The translations under genes and the position numbers were made by a program. DNA of 37,630 nucleotides from CAJQQK01 sp051010015. GTDB lineage: Bacteria; Pseudomonadota; Alphaproteobacteria; Rhizobiales; Hyphomicrobiaceae. The stretch spans positions 1 through 37,630 of the forward strand of contig JBPCVZ010000336.1 of the NCBI GenBank assembly GCA_051010015.1. Direction: 5' to 3'. Below the pieces are notes generated by a model that was not told the DNA's origin, did not search any database, and saw only the letters and a list, made by a program, of their open reading frames with translations. Shown in pieces: positions 1-8,029 of this stretch (position 1 is its first letter; every line of letters starts with the position of its first letter).

Positions 1-1
1 T

Positions 2-70
2 TCGGAACTCAACCGCGCGCTGGTTCGCCTCGAGCGCTTCTGGAGCGACCAGATCCGCTACCGCCTCTAG
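2..70 (+). CDS. C-terminal end of an unidentified protein (cut by window start)
   Basis: The frame from base 2 is open and ends at a TAG stop at 68-70. It encodes a 22-residue tail rich in Arg, Leu and aromatic residues, ending in DQIRYRL, as expected for a terminal amphipathic helix. Its stop codon lies in the 5' arm of a hairpin (68-85), which suits the end of a real gene. Too little remains to name a family. It could also be chance open frame. Confidence 0.35.
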   Translation, partial: SELNRALVRLERFWSDQIRYRL

Positions 71-85
71 AGCCGAACGGCTCTA
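68..85 (+). terminator. Hairpin overlapping the stop of the leftmost partial gene
   Basis: TAGAGCCG (68-75) and CGGCTCTA (78-85) are perfect reverse complements separated by AA, forming a tight stem of at least seven pairs with a four-base loop. It begins at the stop codon of the partial gene. No T-run follows, so it is at best a weak or Rho-assisted terminator. The 5' arm sequence recurs as CTAGAGCCG near 149-157. Confidence 0.35.
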
Positions 86-171
86 ATCCCGTTGGGAGGC
101 GTCGCGAAGTGGGGGCTTCGCGGCGTGTGACGCAGCGCTTCGTGCATGCCTAGAGCCGCGAGCCTTTAACT

Positions 172-198
172 GGAACCATTCTGCCGAGCGGATTTGTT
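172..198 (+). promoter_or_regulatory. Possible EcfG/ECF-type promoter (GGAACC-N17-TGTT)
   Basis: GGAACC at 172-177 is followed after 17 bases by TGTT at 195-198. Alphaproteobacterial general-stress sigma factor EcfG promoters are GGAAC, about 16-17 bases, CGTT, so this is a one-mismatch match. It lies in the gene-free stretch just upstream of the nested inverted repeats at 255-434. A single match of this length can occur by chance. Confidence 0.2.
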
Positions 199-254
199 CC
201 GAGATCAAGTGAACCGTCGCAGTGCGTAGCAGCGCTACGGACAAGACGGGACGC

Positions 255-434
255 GCCGAGATCGGGGCAAATCCGCCCGGCCCGCAGGGTTCGCAAACGG
301 CGGCCGCCCAGTGCGTCGAACGGCTTGCCCGCAGCACCGATGCGCGCTGCGCCGCTCTCCTGCTGGGCGACTCACCGTTTGCGAACAGAATTGACGCATA
401 TTTATCGCCCGGCGCTCTAAAAGGCGATCTCGGC
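255..434. ncRNA. Nested inverted repeats, possible structured RNA
   Basis: The stretch 71-612 has no credible gene. It contains four nested complementary arm pairs: GCCGAGATCG (255-264) with CGATCTCGGC (425-434); GTTCGCAAACGG (289-300) with CCGTTTGCGAAC (375-386); CGCCCAG (305-311) with CTGGGCG (363-369); and CGCAGC (330-335) with GCTGCG (346-351). All are perfect and stack inside one another, giving a rod-like fold of about 180 bases. That length and shape resemble 6S RNA, but I cannot match a known consensus, so the class is open. It could instead be a DNA-level inverted repeat element. Strand is undetermined. Confidence 0.35.
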
Positions 435-612
435 CGCCACTGACAACGTGATCGCGGGCGGTATGGCCTAGCGAGCAAAACCATGACTATCGCTCAGATG
501 ATGTTCGCGCGGAAATTTCGCCTGTACACTGGAGCCGATGTCTTTGCGGCCAACGCGCGTTGAGATCTGCGTTGGCGAGACCTGGCGTGGGAAGTGCTAA
601 GGATGAGTGGGT

Positions 613-1455
613 ATGGCTGGAATTGAAGTCAGGCCGTTGGCAACGGCGTTGGGGGCCGAGATTTTCGGCGTCGACCTGTCCGGAGACCTGACGGATAGTG
701 TCATCGCCGACATTCGACAGGCGCTGCTCGGCCACGGCGTGATCTTTTTTCGCGATCAGTCGCTCGATGTTGACGCCCACAAGCGGCTGACCCGACGGTT
801 TGGCGAGATTTTCATTCATCCCAACTTTGACCTCGGTGTCGGCGATCCAGAGGTCGTCAATATCGTGCGCAAGCCCGGTGACACGCATATTGTCGGCGAA
901 GATTGGCATACCGACACCACGATGATGGCGGAACCGCCGATGGGCGCGCTGCTCTACGCGATCGATGTGCCGGCGGTTGGAGGCGATACGTTGTTTGCCA
1001 ACCAGGCGCTCGCCTACGAGCGCCTTTCAGAGGGCATGAAGGCGTTGATTGCGCCGCTCAAGTGCGTCCATTCGGACCGTATGGTCGCGGGGCCGAATTC
1101 GCCCGTGGCAAAAGCCAAGCGATCGACCAAGGCACGATTCGACGACGACTGGCGGGAGACGCGAAATGCCCACCCGGTGGTGCGTACGCATCCGGAAACC
1201 GGTGCCAAGTGCCTGTTCGTCAATCACTCGTACAGCATAGGTTTCGAGGGCATGACGGAAGCAGAAAGCAAGCCGTTGCTCGACTGGCTGATGGACTGGG
1301 GACACCGTCCAGAATTCACCTGCCGATTCCGTTGGACGAAAGGCTCTTTGGCGTTTTGGGACAACCGTTGCGTGAAGCATCTCGCGCTGCACGATGTGCA
1401 AGATCACGACCGGGTCATGCGACGCATCCAGATCAAGGGCGATGCGGTGGTTTGA
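613..1455 (+). CDS. TauD/TfdA-family 2-oxoglutarate-dependent dioxygenase
   Basis: This encodes a 280-residue non-haem Fe(II)/2-oxoglutarate oxygenase of the TauD/TfdA family, which hydroxylates small acids using O2 and 2-oxoglutarate in the cytosol. The iron-binding HxD is H99-T-D101 in the segment EDWHTD, the distal histidine is about H256 in WDNRCVKH, and the 2-oxoglutarate-binding arginine is near residue 270. Length is normal for the family. I chose ATG at 613 because AAGGA at 599-603 is correctly spaced for it; an in-frame GTG at 607 is too close to that site. The gene stands alone on the plus strand and converges with the flavoprotein hydroxylase next to it. Substrate unknown; taurine is not implied. 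Confidence 0.9.
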   Translation: MAGIEVRPLATALGAEIFGVDLSGDLTDSVIADIRQALLGHGVIFFRDQSLDVDAHKRLTRRFGEIFIHPNFDLGVGDPEVVNIVRKPGDTHIVGEDWHTDTTMMAEPPMGALLYAIDVPAVGGDTLFANQALAYERLSEGMKALIAPLKCVHSDRMVAGPNSPVAKAKRSTKARFDDDWRETRNAHPVVRTHPETGAKCLFVNHSYSIGFEGMTEAESKPLLDWLMDWGHRPEFTCRFRWTKGSLAFWDNRCVKHLALHDVQDHDRVMRRIQIKGDAVV

Positions 1456-1465
1456 AGTCCTGTCG

Positions 1466-2644
1466 CTAGCCGGCGCGATAGCCGTAGAGCCATCGCAGTG
1501 TTTCAAACCAATCTTCGGAAGTCTTGGCGCCGAGAATGGCATTGCGCGCGGCGGCGGAACCGGTACTTGGGTGATAAATGTAGTCTCCGATCGCGCGTGC
1601 GCCGAGTTGGACCTGGGCCGTTCGTGCGAAACGTTCCTTGTGGTACGCGACGAGAGCCAAATTGATGCTGGCAGATGTCGCAATGCAGCGGCTGAGGCAG
1701 ACGGCGTCTTCGAGCGCCATGCACGCGCCCTGTGCCCAGTATTGCAGCATCGGGTGCGCGGCATCACCAAGCAACGTGACGCGACCGTCGATCCAGTTCG
1801 GATTGGGATCGCGGTCGCAGAGCACCCAGCGTTTCCAGCCCTGACCATGCTCGATAATGCGACGAACGCTGGCGTGGCCGCGCTCGAATCCGCGGAATAC
1901 CTCTTCATCGGATGCCGGTGCACCGGCGACCGCCTCGACGACATCATTGTGGTAGGTGACGACGAGATTGAAGACCTTCCAGCCTTTGAGCGGATAATGG
2001 ACGACGTGAAATTTGGGTCCCGCCCAAAGCGTGGCGGCATTCCAGCGCAGGTCCTCCGGCATTTGCTCGGTCGGAATGACGGAACGGTAGGTGGTGTGGC
2101 CTGAGACACGAGGTGGGCCGTCACCGATGATCTGGTTGCGCACGGCGGAATGGAGGCCGTCGGCGCCGATCAGCGCACGGCCTTCGATGGACGATTGGTC
2201 CTCGACATGGACGGTCACGCGCTCGTCGGTCTGATCGTAGCCTGTGACCGGACTTGCCGCGCGCAGATCGATTGTCGGGTTCTGTCGGCAGGCATTTAAC
2301 AAGATGGCATGCAGGTCGGCGCGATGCACCACGGCATAGGGATTGGCGAAGGTCTTGCGAAACGGTTCATCAAGTGGGACGTGGAATATTTCCTCGCCGG
2401 AAACACCGTCCATCATGCGAATTTGATCGATGTAAATGGCGATGGCGCGGACGGCGTCGCCGACACCGAGGGCGTCGAAGCAATTGAAGGCGTTCGGCGC
2501 GATCTGGATGCCGGCGCCAATCTCGGCAAACTCAGACGCCTTTTCGAACACGATGACCGGCAGTCCGGCCCGGGCCAGACCGAGAGCGGCCGCGAGGCCG
2601 CCGATACCGCCGCCGGCAATGAGGATCGGTTGGTCGCTGGGCAT
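1466..2644 (-). CDS. FAD-dependent aromatic-ring hydroxylase (3-hydroxybenzoate 6-hydroxylase-like)
   Basis: A 392-residue class A flavoprotein monooxygenase. The N-terminal dinucleotide-binding motif is G11-x-G13-x-x-G16 with the acidic residue E34 closing the beta-alpha-beta fold. A DG motif (GADGLHSAVR) lies near residue 160, and the GD motif LLGDAAHP near residue 285 is followed by an AQGACMALEDAV segment, typical of the 3-hydroxybenzoate 6-hydroxylase/salicylate hydroxylase branch. Such enzymes hydroxylate phenolic acids with NAD(P)H and O2. The gene ends 10 bases from the convergent TauD gene and starts divergently from the Ddn-like gene. No ring-cleavage dioxygenase was recognised in the window, so the exact substrate cannot be given. 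Confidence 0.85.
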   Translation of the reverse strand: MPSDQPILIAGGGIGGLAAALGLARAGLPVIVFEKASEFAEIGAGIQIAPNAFNCFDALGVGDAVRAIAIYIDQIRMMDGVSGEEIFHVPLDEPFRKTFANPYAVVHRADLHAILLNACRQNPTIDLRAASPVTGYDQTDERVTVHVEDQSSIEGRALIGADGLHSAVRNQIIGDGPPRVSGHTTYRSVIPTEQMPEDLRWNAATLWAGPKFHVVHYPLKGWKVFNLVVTYHNDVVEAVAGAPASDEEVFRGFERGHASVRRIIEHGQGWKRWVLCDRDPNPNWIDGRVTLLGDAAHPMLQYWAQGACMALEDAVCLSRCIATSASINLALVAYHKERFARTAQVQLGARAIGDYIYHPSTGSAAARNAILGAKTSEDWFETLRWLYGYRAG

Positions 2645-2806
2645 CCGCGGCGTACTCCATCGTAGCTGAAATACAAGTCTAGCAATGTCAGGCGTCGGCG
2701 CCAGCGGTCATTCGGACGATCCGTTGCTTGATTTGCAGCATGCCTAGCGTCGCATAGAGTACCGGCAGGAAGAGCTTAAGCGTAAGCGCATTGTCAGGAG
2801 GTCGTA

Positions 2807-3235
2807 ATGCCCGAGTATATTCCAAGTCCGCGAGACTGGGTGCGTGAACAGGTCGAACTCTATGAGGGCAGTGGCGGCACCGAGGGGCTGACGCTGCGCG
2901 ATACCGGCCTGCCCGTGATGATTGTCACGCACATCGGACGCAAGACCGGCGCGATCCGCAAGACGCCTTTGATGACGGTGAAGGACGGCGACGCCTACGT
3001 GCTGGTCGCGTCGCAGGGCGGCGCTCCGCAAAATCCGGTTTGGGTCTACAATCTACGCGAAAACCCGGATGTCGAAATTCGCGATCAAGCGCAAGTCTTC
3101 AAGATGCGCGCACACGAAGTGGTCGACGATGCGGAGCGGGCGCGGCTTTGGGAGCTGTGCACAAAGGCGTTCCCGCCGTACATCGAGTACCAGGCCAAGA
3201 CAGAGCGGAAGATTCCGCTGTTTGTTGCAGAGTGA
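2807..3235 (+). CDS. Ddn-like deazaflavin (F420)-dependent nitroreductase-family protein
   Basis: A 142-residue single-domain protein of the split-barrel deazaflavin-dependent oxidoreductase family, to which mycobacterial Ddn belongs. It has the family hallmark HIGRKTGAIRKTPL in the first half and a conserved NPxWxYNL segment followed by the hallmark CTKAFPPYIEYQ near the C-terminus. Members bind F420H2 and reduce quinones or unsaturated or nitro compounds. A strong AGGAGG precedes the ATG. An LLM gene follows in the same direction after about 50 bases that include a hairpin. Finding it a few kilobases from a complete F420 biosynthesis set supports F420 use. Its substrate is unknown. Confidence 0.88.
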   Translation: MPEYIPSPRDWVREQVELYEGSGGTEGLTLRDTGLPVMIVTHIGRKTGAIRKTPLMTVKDGDAYVLVASQGGAPQNPVWVYNLRENPDVEIRDQAQVFKMRAHEVVDDAERARLWELCTKAFPPYIEYQAKTERKIPLFVAE

Positions 3236-3242
3236 TTGCATC

Positions 3243-3272
3243 CGCCGGACGCGATTAACGCGGCGTCCGGCG
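3243..3272 (+). terminator. Intergenic hairpin between the Ddn-like and LLM genes
   Basis: CGCCGGACGC (3243-3252) and GCGTCCGGCG (3263-3272) are perfect reverse complements around a ten-base loop. The hairpin sits between the Ddn-like stop and the Shine-Dalgarno AAAGGAG of the LLM gene. No T-run follows, so it may stabilise the upstream message or attenuate read-through rather than fully terminate. Confidence 0.4.
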
Positions 3273-3288
3273 CCAAAGGAGACAGAGT

Positions 3289-4128
3289 ATGAAATTCGGC
3301 ATTGCGATGTTTATGACGGACTACTCGATGGCGCCTGGCGAACTGGCCGTCGCAGTTGAAGAGCGCGGACTCGAATCGCTGTGGGCGCCGGAACATAGTC
3401 ACATTCCGTTGCCGCGCGTATCGCCGTGGGGTGGTGGCGGTGAACTGCCGAAGAAGTATTACGACGTCATGGACCCGTTCGTTTGTCTGTCGGCAGCGGC
3501 CGCGGTGACCAAGTCGATCAAGTTGGCAACCGGTGTCGCCTTGGTGGTGCAGCGAGACCCAATTCAGTTGGCAAAAGAAGTCGCGTCACTCGACCAGATT
3601 TCCGGCGGGCGCTTCTTGTTCGGGGTCGGTGGCGGCTGGAACGCGGAGGAGATGGCGGACCATGGCACAGAGTTCAAGACGCGCTTCAAGCTGATGCGCG
3701 AGCGCATCGAGGCGATGCAGCAGATCTGGACGCAATCGAAGCCGGAATATCACGGCGACATGGTCGATTTCGGCTCGATGATGGTGTGGCCGAAGCCTGT
3801 GCAGAAGCCATATCCGCCGATCGTGGTAGGCGGTGGCTGGCCACATGCGGCGCGGCGTGCGGTGCGTTATGGCGATGGCTGGATTCCGCTCGGCGGGCGC
3901 ATGGAGCTGCTCGACGTGCTGCCGAAGTTCTGGGCGATGGCGGAAGAAGCGGGACGCGCGCGTGACGATCTGCCGGTGACGAATTTCGGGCCAGCGATCG
4001 ATGCCGACGAGGTCCAGCGCAACGTCGATGCCGGCGTCGACCGGATTGTCTATGCCCTCGAATCGGAGAAGTCCGACACGACCCTGCCGTTACTTGATCA
4101 GATCGCGGAGCTGAACGCGAAGTTCTGA
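3289..4128 (+). CDS. LLM-class (luciferase-like) oxidoreductase, probably F420-dependent
   Basis: A 279-residue TIM-barrel protein of the luciferase-like monooxygenase family. It starts KFGIAMFMTDYSM, has the WAPEHSH segment on the first flavin-contact loop, the family motif DQISGGRFLFGVGGGW near residue 105, and a PKPxxKPYPPIVVGGG segment near residue 170. This pattern fits the F420-dependent subgroup typified by Rv2161c-like proteins. AAGGAG lies eight bases before the ATG. It follows the Ddn-like gene in the same direction and may be co-transcribed. It converges with the F420 operon end, eight bases away. Reaction unknown; FMN use cannot be excluded. Confidence 0.85.
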   Translation: MKFGIAMFMTDYSMAPGELAVAVEERGLESLWAPEHSHIPLPRVSPWGGGGELPKKYYDVMDPFVCLSAAAAVTKSIKLATGVALVVQRDPIQLAKEVASLDQISGGRFLFGVGGGWNAEEMADHGTEFKTRFKLMRERIEAMQQIWTQSKPEYHGDMVDFGSMMVWPKPVQKPYPPIVVGGGWPHAARRAVRYGDGWIPLGGRMELLDVLPKFWAMAEEAGRARDDLPVTNFGPAIDADEVQRNVDAGVDRIVYALESEKSDTTLPLLDQIAELNAKF

Positions 4129-4136
4129 TCGTGCGG

Positions 4137-5123
4137 TCACATCATGCGGTCGGCCAAGGGCACGAGGAACCGAGGCTGACCACCGTCGAGGGCGCGACGG
4201 ATGTTGTCGCAGGCGCGGCGCAAGGCGACATCGCGCCAGCCGGAGATGGATGCCGAGTTGTGCGGCGAAGCAATGACGTTTGGCAGGCTGGTGAAGTCGT
4301 GGTTCATGGCGAAATGACCATGGCGGACGGGTTCGATCCACCAGGCATCGAGGCAGGCGGTGAACGCCGGCTTGTCTTGCAGGTGGGTGAAGAGCGCGGC
4401 TTCATCGATGATTTCGCCGCGGGCAAGGTTCACGAGCACGGCGTCGTTCTTCATGGTTGCGAGTTCGGCAGCGCCAATCAGATTTTCCGAAGCAGGTGTC
4501 AGTGGCAGGCTGAGAATGAGCGTGTCGGCGTTGGCCAGGAGTTCGCCCAGCATTGATTCGTCGCCGATCCAGTCGACCGGTTCGTCGGTCTGACCGCTGC
4601 GATTGATCGCGTGGATCTGCGTGCCAAGGGCGCGCATGAGCTTGGCCGTTGCCTTGCCGATGCCGCCGAAACCGAGGATGCCGCAAATGCTGCCGGCCAG
4701 CATGCGATTCGGACGGAACTGATCGAAGTCGCGGATGGCTACCTTGTTGTGCTCGATGATCAGGCGCTTGAACGCAGCAAGTGCCATCGTGACGGCGTGT
4801 TCGGCCATCGGTTCCGCGTAGCCGCCGCCGTTGCAGGCGATCGCCAGGGTTTCCGGGAACTCAGCCATCGGAATGAAGTCGATGCCGGCCGAAATGAACT
4901 GCAGCAGTTTGGCGTCGCGGACAAGGGCCGCTTCGCCCGGCTGCAACTCCTTGGCGGTGTTGAGGGCGAGGAGTGCGGTTGCGTTCCGGAGGACGGCTGC
5001 ACGATCGCCTGCGTCGATGTCCGGGAGATAGGAGATCGTCGCGGACGATCCGATCGCCTCTTCGATCACGGCTCGGGCCGGCGGGCTGGCTGCATAGGTG
5101 ACGAGCAGCGATTGTGATGTCAT
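4137..5123 (-). CDS. D-2-hydroxyacid dehydrogenase, NAD(P)-dependent
   Basis: A 328-residue member of the D-isomer 2-hydroxyacid dehydrogenase family, which interconverts 2-ketoacids and D-2-hydroxyacids. The Rossmann motif GILGFGGIGKATA is central. The catalytic Arg is in NLARGEIIDE, the Glu in LDAWWIEP and the His in SPHNSA, so the triad is complete. Start chosen at ATG 5123; a longer in-frame reading would run into the upstream hydrolase gene. It is the last gene of the eleven-gene F420 operon, 16 bases after the alpha/beta hydrolase. Because gluconokinase lies two genes upstream, a 2-ketogluconate reductase role is conceivable, but the family is too broad to fix the substrate. Confidence 0.85.
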   Translation of the reverse strand: MTSQSLLVTYAASPPARAVIEEAIGSSATISYLPDIDAGDRAAVLRNATALLALNTAKELQPGEAALVRDAKLLQFISAGIDFIPMAEFPETLAIACNGGGYAEPMAEHAVTMALAAFKRLIIEHNKVAIRDFDQFRPNRMLAGSICGILGFGGIGKATAKLMRALGTQIHAINRSGQTDEPVDWIGDESMLGELLANADTLILSLPLTPASENLIGAAELATMKNDAVLVNLARGEIIDEAALFTHLQDKPAFTACLDAWWIEPVRHGHFAMNHDFTSLPNVIASPHNSASISGWRDVALRRACDNIRRALDGGQPRFLVPLADRMM

Positions 5124-5139
5124 GGGCTTGGCGGTCTTT

Positions 5140-6030
5140 CTAGCTTCGGGCCGGCAGGTGGTCCTGGAACCAGGCGACGGTTGGCTCCATGACGGCGCTG
5201 AAGGCGGGTTCGGCATAGACTTCATAGTGGCCGAAACCCTTGAGTACTATGAGCTCCTTGGGTTCACCAGCCTTGGCGTAGAGGTGCTCGGATTCCTCCG
5301 GCGGGACCAGCCGATCGTCGTCGGTAGTGATGAACAGGATCGGACGCGGCGCGATTTTATCGACGACCCATTCCGGGTGGAACTGCAGCGTTTGATCGAT
5401 GTACTCGAGCGGCAAAGTGTTGATGGCGTTCGGATTGGCTTTACGCGCCGCGGCGGCAAGCGCCGCGGACTGGCGGTCAGGCAAGAGGATTTCGCTGCGC
5501 TCGGCGAGCTCCGACTTGCCGCTGAGGACCATTTGCTCCCGGTCCGCCTTCGCTGTCTCGAGTAGGTCGTGCCATTCGTCGGGACGCCGAACACTGCGCA
5601 TCCAGCGCGCGCCATGGCCGACGCCGACACAGCTCACAACGCATTTTACGCGCGGGTCTATGGCCGCGGTCCACACCACCGTCGAGCCGCCATAGCTGGT
5701 ACCGTAGATGCCGATACGGTCTTCGTCGACACCGTCTTGCAGGCCGAGAAATGTCATTGCGGCCTGAACGTCGGCGACGCGGCTATAAGGTGCCAGGCGG
5801 CTGGCAGTGCCTTCGCTGTCGCCCCAGCCCTTGTAGTCGAAGGTGAGCACTGCATAGCCGGCCTCATTGAGGACATGGGCATTGTCGGGCAGGTAAAGGT
5901 CCTTGACGCCGGTGTAGCCATGACACAGCACGATGCCGGCGCGTGGCCTGGAGCTTTCGAAGTCGTCTGGAAGATAGAGATCGCCGACGAGTTTGTGGCC
6001 TTCGCTGTAGAAGTGCACGGGCTTGGGCAT
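5140..6030 (-). CDS. Alpha/beta hydrolase, peptidase S9/DUF1100-like
   Basis: A 296-residue alpha/beta hydrolase. The oxyanion-loop segment LCHGYTG, the nucleophile elbow G-T-S112-Y-G-G, an acidic residue in TTDDDRLVP and a catalytic His in GFGHYEV form a full triad. The fold and order resemble dipeptidyl-peptidase-like or dienelactone-hydrolase-like esterases. ATG 6030 is chosen because GGAGA precedes it by seven bases; upstream in-frame codons overlap gluconokinase. It lies 37 bases after gluconokinase in the F420 operon. It might open a lactone or ester linked to sugar or F420 metabolism, but nothing in the sequence fixes the substrate. Confidence 0.82.
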   Translation of the reverse strand: MPKPVHFYSEGHKLVGDLYLPDDFESSRPRAGIVLCHGYTGVKDLYLPDNAHVLNEAGYAVLTFDYKGWGDSEGTASRLAPYSRVADVQAAMTFLGLQDGVDEDRIGIYGTSYGGSTVVWTAAIDPRVKCVVSCVGVGHGARWMRSVRRPDEWHDLLETAKADREQMVLSGKSELAERSEILLPDRQSAALAAAARKANPNAINTLPLEYIDQTLQFHPEWVVDKIAPRPILFITTDDDRLVPPEESEHLYAKAGEPKELIVLKGFGHYEVYAEPAFSAVMEPTVAWFQDHLPARS

Positions 6031-6067
6031 GGCGGTTCTCCGGGCTGGGATACGGGGGCAGCGATGC

Positions 6068-6577
6068 TTATTGCGTTGCCGAAGGCGGGCCGATCGCCGC
6101 GACGGCGCGTCCTGCAATATCATCGACAGACGATGAGATGTCGAAGGCATGGATAAGCGGGCCCGGTGCCGGCGCCTCGAGCGTGGCGAACTGACTATCG
6201 AGCAGTCCGGGCGGCATGAAATGATCGGCGCGGGCGTGCATGCGCTCCAGAATTAACTCACGGTCGCCGTCGAGGTGGATGAATTTTACGGCGCTGCCGG
6301 CGCGGGCCAGCCGATCGCGGTAGGACTTTTTGAGCGCGGAGCAGGCGACAACGACGGAGCCGCCGTTCGCTTCGATGTCGCGTGCCGTTTCGGCGATCGC
6401 ATCGAGCCAGGGCCAACGGTCATCATCGTCGAGCGGCTTGCCGGACGCCATTTTTGCGCGGTTGGCTTCGGGATGCAGGTCGTCCCCTTCGATGAAGGTC
6501 CAGCCGGTGCGCGCTGCGATCGCCTGACCGACGCTGGACTTGCCGCAGCCGCTGACACCCATCACGACGACGATCAT
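6068..6577 (-). CDS. gntK: Gluconokinase
   Basis: A 169-residue P-loop kinase of the GntK type, phosphorylating D-gluconate to 6-phosphogluconate with ATP. The Walker A motif is G7-VSGCGKS. It is followed by the family-typical GDDLHPEANRAKMASGKPL, the DRWPWLD segment, a VACSALKKSYRD segment and HFMPPGLLDSQFATLE near the end. Length matches the family. Its ATG overlaps the stop of the 6-phosphogluconate dehydrogenase gene by 4 bases (ATGA), implying translational coupling. It offers a second entry into the 6-phosphogluconate pool that the Fgd-lactonase route also feeds. Confidence 0.95.
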   Translation of the reverse strand: MIVVVMGVSGCGKSSVGQAIAARTGWTFIEGDDLHPEANRAKMASGKPLDDDDRWPWLDAIAETARDIEANGGSVVVACSALKKSYRDRLARAGSAVKFIHLDGDRELILERMHARADHFMPPGLLDSQFATLEAPAPGPLIHAFDISSSVDDIAGRAVAAIGPPSATQ

Positions 6578-7980
6578 GCGTCCACATCCTCGTCCGGCTG
6601 TACCCAGGGACCGTGGTGGTCGCCGCCACGATCTGTCCGGCGAAAGCCGTGCGCGCCGAAACGATCGCGCTGCGCCTGGACCATGGCAGTTGGCAGATGG
6701 TCGCTCGCAAGGGCATCGACGTAGGCGAGGGTGCTGGTCAGGACAGGCGCCGGAATGCCGGCGGAAATCGCGGTAATGGCAACGTTGCGCCAGGCGGGCA
6801 GGCGACCGGTGATCTCGCGCGCGATGGCGGGTATCGCAAGACAGTCCTGGGTGCCGGGATGAGATTCGAGTTGGTCGGCCAGGCCATCGAGCAGACGCAT
6901 GCGCAGGATGCTGCCGGCGCGCCAGACGCGGAGCACGGCGGGAAGATCACCCGTCCAGCCCTGTTCGCGTGCGGCCGAGGCATAAATGGTGAGCCCCTGC
7001 GACACGGATACCAGCATGGCGGCGGCGAGTGTGTCCTCGATGTGTTGGATGAGTTCCGTACCGGCTTCAATCTCAGGGCGCTTGCCGGCGGCGCGGCGCA
7101 TGACCTGGCGGGCGTCGCGCTGGCCCGAGACCTGGCGGGCGCCGACCGCTTCCATGATCGACGTGGCTGGGACGCCCTGGTCCAGGGCTGCCTTGATTGT
7201 CCAGCCGCCGGTGCCCTTCTGACCGGCGACGTCGTCGATCAGGGGCAACAGCAGATCACCGGTAACCTCATCCTTGGCATTGGCGATTTCTGCGGTGATT
7301 TCGAGCAGGAATCCGGCGCCGTCGCCATCGGTCGCCCAAGCGGCAAAGTGGTCGGCGATGGCGTCGGCTGAAAGGCCGGCGCAGTCGCGCAGCAGGGCGT
7401 GGGCTTCTGCGATGGCCTGCATGATGGCGTACTCGATGCCATTGTGGACCATCTTGACGAAGTGGCCGGCGCCGCCGGTGCCGAAGTAATCGACAGTTGG
7501 TTGATGGTCGCTGCCGGCGGTGGCGGCGAACGAGGTGAGGAGGTCCTTGGCGCGTTGCCAGTCGACGCTGCCGCCGCCGACCATGATGGCGGCGCCATGA
7601 CGCGCGCCCTCGGCGCCGCCAGAGATGCCGCAGCCGAGGAACCCGATACCCTTGGCCGCAAGCTCGGCGGCGCGGCGTTCGGTTTCGGTGTAGAGCGAGT
7701 TGCCGCCATCGATGATGGTATCGCCGGCAGAAAGGTGCGGCAGCAGGTCGGCAATCTCCTTGTCGACCTGCTCACCGGCCTTGACCATCAGAAGAATCAC
7801 GCGATTTTCACCAAGCGCGGTGGCCAGTTCGGCATGACCGGCAACGATCGGAATGCCCGGCGCGGTCCATTGCCGCGCACTTTCCCAGGCGTCGGTCGCC
7901 GTGATCTCATGACCTTTGTCGCGCAGGTTGAGTGCCAGATTGCGGCCCATCACGCCGAGGCCGACCAGTCCTGCCTTCAT
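6574..7980 (-). CDS. gnd: 6-phosphogluconate dehydrogenase, decarboxylating
   Basis: A 468-residue enzyme, the standard length for NADP-dependent 6-phosphogluconate dehydrogenase, which yields ribulose-5-phosphate, CO2 and NADPH. The coenzyme fold GLGVMGRN is at residues 7-14, the substrate-binding GGNSLYTETERR near 105, CGISGGAEGARHGA near 130, the catalytic KMVHNGIEY near 185 and the conserved GQKGTGGWT near 260. The start is ATG 7980; a longer open frame upstream is only the shadow of the lactonase gene. It is 49 bases downstream of the lactonase and overlaps gntK by 4 bases. Its setting in an F420 operon makes the oxidative pentose-phosphate branch part of the same transcription unit as Fgd. 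Confidence 0.96.
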   Translation of the reverse strand: MKAGLVGLGVMGRNLALNLRDKGHEITATDAWESARQWTAPGIPIVAGHAELATALGENRVILLMVKAGEQVDKEIADLLPHLSAGDTIIDGGNSLYTETERRAAELAAKGIGFLGCGISGGAEGARHGAAIMVGGGSVDWQRAKDLLTSFAATAGSDHQPTVDYFGTGGAGHFVKMVHNGIEYAIMQAIAEAHALLRDCAGLSADAIADHFAAWATDGDGAGFLLEITAEIANAKDEVTGDLLLPLIDDVAGQKGTGGWTIKAALDQGVPATSIMEAVGARQVSGQRDARQVMRRAAGKRPEIEAGTELIQHIEDTLAAAMLVSVSQGLTIYASAAREQGWTGDLPAVLRVWRAGSILRMRLLDGLADQLESHPGTQDCLAIPAIAREITGRLPAWRNVAITAISAGIPAPVLTSTLAYVDALASDHLPTAMVQAQRDRFGAHGFRRTDRGGDHHGPWVQPDEDVDA

Positions 7981-8029
7981 GCCGTGTGCCTTCCTAGGTC
8001 GTTGCGTTTGTGTCGGTGGTGCTCGGCCA

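Noticed and set aside
255..434. Calling the nested repeats 6S RNA, or an insertion-sequence end
   Set aside because: Size and shape fit 6S but I could not match its conserved bubble; no transposase or target duplication supports a mobile element.
222..443. 73-residue plus-strand open frame in the left gene-free region
   Set aside because: It lies over the nested inverted repeats, has no Shine-Dalgarno, and the residues look like random GC-rich translation. The repeats explain the sequence better.
1027..2124. Long minus-strand open frame of 365 residues across the TauD and flavoprotein genes
   Set aside because: It runs across two well-supported genes in another frame and its translation is Arg/Ser/Pro-rich with no domain signal; a typical GC-rich shadow.
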